The translations under genes were made by a program, and so were the position numbers. 64,000 nucleotides of DNA from Bradyrhizobium sp. RD5-C2 (GTDB lineage Bacteria; Pseudomonadota; Alphaproteobacteria; Rhizobiales; Xanthobacteraceae), in NCBI RefSeq assembly GCF_019972155.1, contig NZ_BOVL01000010.1:93279-157278 (forward strand). Reading direction: 5' to 3'. The stretch's first letter is position 1. Each line of letters opens with the position of its first letter. The notes under the pieces are model-generated. The model was not told where the DNA came from and made no database searches. It worked only from the letters and a program-made list of their open reading frames with translations. Shown here one piece after another: positions 61,445 through 64,000 of the stretch.

Positions 61445-61666
61445 CTACGCCTGCTGCTTCAGCTTCTGCAAGGCTTCGCGGACGTCGGGGTCGAGGCCGG
61501 CGCCGCCGGTGTCGAGATGGGCGAAGATCTGCTTGCGCATCCGCGGGTCCCAGAACTTCCAGATGTGCTCGGAGATGCCCGGCACGGCGCGGTCGTGCCC
61601 CTGGCTCTGGAAGAATTTTCCGATCTGGTTCGCCATGTAGACCAGTTTGTCAGGCGACGACGACAT
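61445..61666 (-). CDS. fdsD: NAD-dependent formate dehydrogenase delta subunit
   Basis: A 73-residue protein: KLVYMANQIGKFFQSQGHDR then ISEHIWKFWDPRMRKQIFAH, which is the FdsD family pattern (MANQIxxFF, IxxHIxxFWDPRMR). The start ATG 61666 has AAGGAG seven bases upstream; the longer open frame to 61816 is a shadow of fdhD. It overlaps the fdhD end by 17 bases. Last gene of the fds operon; the delta subunit is known to be needed for activity of the cytoplasmic Mo/W formate dehydrogenase. Confidence 0.93.
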   Translation of the reverse strand: MSSSPDKLVYMANQIGKFFQSQGHDRAVPGISEHIWKFWDPRMRKQIFAHLDTGGAGLDPDVREALQKLKQQA

Positions 61667-62486
61667 AAGCGGACTCCTTGCCGGGCACCGCGCCTGTGAC
61701 GCGTTCCGGATGCGTAAAGATTTCAAATCCATCGGCGCGGGCGATCGCGGCAAGCGTGATGCCGGCGGCATCCGCCATCCGCACCGCAAGCGCGGTCGGC
61801 GCCGACACCGCAGCAATCAGCGGCGCGCCGATCGCCGCGGTCTTCTGCACCATTTCGACCGAGACGCGGCTGGTCACCAGCACGATGCCATCGCTTGCGA
61901 CGACCTTGTCGCGGGCCAGCGCCCCGGCGAGCTTGTCGAGCGCATTGTGGCGGCCGACATCCTCGCGCAGCGCGACGATGCCGCGCGCCGCGGTCCAGAA
62001 CGCGGCGGCGTGCACCGCGCGGGTCTGGTGATTGATCTCCTGCAGCGGCGGGACCGCCGCCACCGCGGTCATGATCTCGCGCGGCGCGAAGACGCGGCCC
62101 GCGGGCACCACCGCGGCCGGCCGAACCGCCTCGCTGATCGAATCGAGCCCGCACAGGCCGCAGCCGGTCGGGCCGGCGATGTTGCGCCGTCGCTCGGCGA
62201 TCCGCGCGGCCTTGTCGGGCTTGAGCCACATTCGAAGCTCGATGCCGTCATCGAGCTCGACGATGTCGAGGGTTTCGATCTCGTCGGCCGATTGCACGAT
62301 GCCTTCGCTCAGGCTGAAGCCGACCGCGAAGTCGCCGAGGTCCTCGGGCGAGCCCATCATCACGGCGTAGGTGCCGCCATTATAGGTCAGCGCCAGCGGC
62401 GTCTCTTCCGGGATCAGGCGCGCGCCCTCGGTGAAGACGCCGTCGCGCCAGACCTTTCGGTTCGCCTTGTGGACCGGCTCGCGCAT
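61650..62486 (-). CDS. fdhD: Formate dehydrogenase accessory sulfurtransferase FdhD
   Basis: A 278-residue protein that transfers sulfur from IscS to the molybdenum cofactor of formate dehydrogenase. Conserved features are TGCGLCGLDSISEAVRP (Cys109-x2-Cys112, the sulfur-carrying pair), VGRHNALDKLAGAL, VTSRVSVEMVQKTAAIG and GDFAVGFSLSEGI. Length is normal. It starts two bases after the fdsA stop and overlaps fdsD, so the three form one operon. Confidence 0.95.
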   Translation of the reverse strand: MREPVHKANRKVWRDGVFTEGARLIPEETPLALTYNGGTYAVMMGSPEDLGDFAVGFSLSEGIVQSADEIETLDIVELDDGIELRMWLKPDKAARIAERRRNIAGPTGCGLCGLDSISEAVRPAAVVPAGRVFAPREIMTAVAAVPPLQEINHQTRAVHAAAFWTAARGIVALREDVGRHNALDKLAGALARDKVVASDGIVLVTSRVSVEMVQKTAAIGAPLIAAVSAPTALAVRMADAAGITLAAIARADGFEIFTHPERVTGAVPGKESAYVVVA

Positions 62487-62488
62487 CG

Positions 62489-64000
62489 TTACTCCGCGGC
62501 TTCCACCACCGGCGCGATGCGGCGCGAATGGCGGGCCTGCTCGTCATAGGCCTTCTGCCAGTCGGACGGACCGTTCGACGGCGAGATCTGCACAGCTGTC
62601 ACCTTATACTCCGGACAGTTGGTCGCCCAGTCCGAGAAATCGGTGGTGATGACGTTGGCCTGGGTGTCCGGGTGATGGAACGTGGTGTAGACCACGCCCG
62701 GCGCCACGCGGTCGGTGATCTCGGCGCGCAGCGTCGTCTCGCCGGCGCGGCTCGCCAGCCGCACCCAGTCGCCGTCGCGCACGCCGCGCAGCTCGGCGTC
62801 GTGCGGGTGGATCTCGAGACGGTCCTCGGCGTGCCAGACCACGTTCTCAGTGCGGCGGGTCTGCGCACCGACATTGTACTGGCTGAGGATGCGGCCGGTG
62901 GTGAGCAGCAGCGGGTAGCGCGGGCCGGTGCGCTCGTCGGTCGCGATATATTCGGTGATGATGAACTTGCCCTTGCCGCGCACGAAGCCGCCGATATGCA
63001 TGATCGGCGTGCCCTCAGGCGCCTTCTCGTTGCACGGCCACTGCACCGAGCCGAGCTCATCGAGCTTGTCGTAGGACACGCCGGTGAAGGTCGGCGTCAG
63101 CGCCGCGATCTCGTCCATGATCTCGGACGGATGGTTGTAGTGCATCTCGAAACCCATCGCCTTGGCGAGCAGGATCGTCACTTCCCAGTCGGCATAGCCG
63201 TTGCGCGGCGTCATCACCTTGCGGACGCGCTGGATGCGGCGCTCGGCATTGGTGAAGGTGCCGTCCTTCTCGAGGAAGGTCGAGCCGGGCAGGAAGACGT
63301 GGGCGTAGTTCGCGGTCTCGTTCAGGAAGAGATCGTGGACGATGACGCATTCCATCGCCGACAGCGCCGCCACCACATGCTTGGTGTTCGGGTCGGACTG
63401 CAAGATGTCCTCGCCCTGCACGTAGAGCCCCATGAAGGTGCCCTCGATCGCGGCATCGAACATGTTGGGGATGCGCAGGCCCGGCTCGTTGTTGAGTTTG
63501 ACGTTCCACATCGCCTCGAACTGCTCGCGCACGGCATCGCCGGAGATATGGCGGTAGCCGGGCAGCTCGTGCGGGAACGAGCCCATGTCGCAGGAGCCCT
63601 GCACGTTGTTCTGGCCGCGCAGCGGGTTCACGCCGACGCCGGACCGGCCGATATTGCCGGTCACCATCGCGAGGTTGGCGATCGCAATCACCGTGGTCGA
63701 GCCCTGGCTGTGCTCGGTGACGCCGAGCCCGTAATAGATCGCGCCGTTGCCGCCGGTGGCGTAGATCCGCGCCGCCTCGCGCAGAGCGTTGGGATCGACG
63801 CCGGTCATGATCGCGGTCGCTTCGGGGCTGTATTTCTCCTGGGCGACGAAGGCGGCCCATTCCTCGAACTCGCTCCAGTCGCAGCGTTCGCGCACGAAGC
63901 TCTCGTTGACGAGCCCTTCGGTGACGATGACGTGGGCGAGCGCCGTGACCACCGCGACGTTGGTGCCGGGCATCAGCGGCAGATGCAGCGCCTTTACATG
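62489..64000 (-). CDS. fdsA: NAD-dependent formate dehydrogenase alpha subunit, C-terminal part (cut by window edge)
   Basis: An open minus-strand frame of 503 codons runs from the window edge to a stop at 62489; the N-terminal half with the [2Fe-2S], [4Fe-4S] and active-site cysteine or selenocysteine regions lies outside. The visible part is a molybdopterin oxidoreductase: LPLMPGTNVAVVTALAHVIV, GLGVTEHSQGSTTVIAIANL, GRSGVGVNPLRGQNNVQGSC (cofactor binding), FLNETANYAHVFLPGSTFLE and the C-terminal molydopterin dinucleotide-binding domain (RLEIHPHDAELRGVRDGD, YTTFHHPDTQANVIT). These are FdsA-like. It would oxidise formate to CO2 with NAD in the cytoplasm. Confidence 0.94.
   Translation of the reverse strand, partial: HVKALHLPLMPGTNVAVVTALAHVIVTEGLVNESFVRERCDWSEFEEWAAFVAQEKYSPEATAIMTGVDPNALREAARIYATGGNGAIYYGLGVTEHSQGSTTVIAIANLAMVTGNIGRSGVGVNPLRGQNNVQGSCDMGSFPHELPGYRHISGDAVREQFEAMWNVKLNNEPGLRIPNMFDAAIEGTFMGLYVQGEDILQSDPNTKHVVAALSAMECVIVHDLFLNETANYAHVFLPGSTFLEKDGTFTNAERRIQRVRKVMTPRNGYADWEVTILLAKAMGFEMHYNHPSEIMDEIAALTPTFTGVSYDKLDELGSVQWPCNEKAPEGTPIMHIGGFVRGKGKFIITEYIATDERTGPRYPLLLTTGRILSQYNVGAQTRRTENVVWHAEDRLEIHPHDAELRGVRDGDWVRLASRAGETTLRAEITDRVAPGVVYTTFHHPDTQANVITTDFSDWATNCPEYKVTAVQISPSNGPSDWQKAYDEQARHSRRIAPVVEAAE

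Overview
The window reads as a piece of a high-GC alphaproteobacterial chromosome, most likely Bradyrhizobium or a close relative. The evidence is the cycHJKL-type cytochrome c maturation operon followed by a Do-family protease, a two-component pair and glnE, together with a FeuP/FeuQ-like pair, an NAD-dependent formate dehydrogenase (fds) operon, and short intergenic palindromic repeats of a kind I associate with Bradyrhizobium. The genus is inferred from gene content and order, not from a marker gene.

Positions 1 to about 42.6 kb form one long surface-polysaccharide and secretion locus. It opens with a truncated methyltransferase, an AlgD-type GDP-mannose dehydrogenase and a GT4 glycosyltransferase on the minus strand. 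Divergent from these run a secreted clan GH-A glycosidase, a fused MDR/Gfo-Idh oxidoreductase, a heparinase II/III-family protein and a second GT4, the last three overlapping at their stops and starts. Next come two tandem RTX (calcium-binding repeat) proteins, each ending in a strong terminator, then a methyltransferase-like gene and an overlapping type I secretion operon (C39-like HlyB exporter, HlyD adaptor, SEL1-repeat protein). From 20.6 to 27.1 kb, in what looks like more AT-rich DNA, lie a WbsX/GH99-like enzyme, two more glycosyltransferases, a Tat-exported GH99-like protein and a Rossmann-fold protein. The four dTDP-rhamnose genes (rfbBA and rfbCD, divergent) and ugd follow. Then come two very large multidomain glycosyltransferases whose 3' ends overlap tail to tail, an unrecognised 311-residue protein, another GT4, a ParA-like ATPase, a periplasmic BTLCP cysteine peptidase, galE and a VanZ-like protein.

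Positions 42.6 to 64 kb are mostly conserved housekeeping or regulatory genes: feuPQ-like two-component genes; two short proteins, one behind an FNR/FixK-type box; a conserved unknown; an atypical orphan gene flanked by short inverted repeats; ccmI-ccmE-ccmF-ccmH; a DegP-type protease; an OmpR-type regulator and kinase; glnE; and the 3' part of a formate dehydrogenase operon (fdsA partial, fdhD, fdsD).

Functionally the first 42 kb can supply rhamnose, glucuronate, galactose and probably mannuronate donors, several glycosyltransferases, polysaccharide-modifying enzymes and a dedicated exporter with two RTX substrates. This suggests a calcium-binding matrix protein system made together with an exopolysaccharide. 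No Wzx/Wzy, ABC polysaccharide exporter, polysaccharide co-polymerase, initiating phosphoglycosyltransferase or TolC gene was recognised here, so those parts must lie elsewhere. A recurring ATGTTA/TAACAT motif occurs in many intergenic gaps of this locus and may mark a common regulator.
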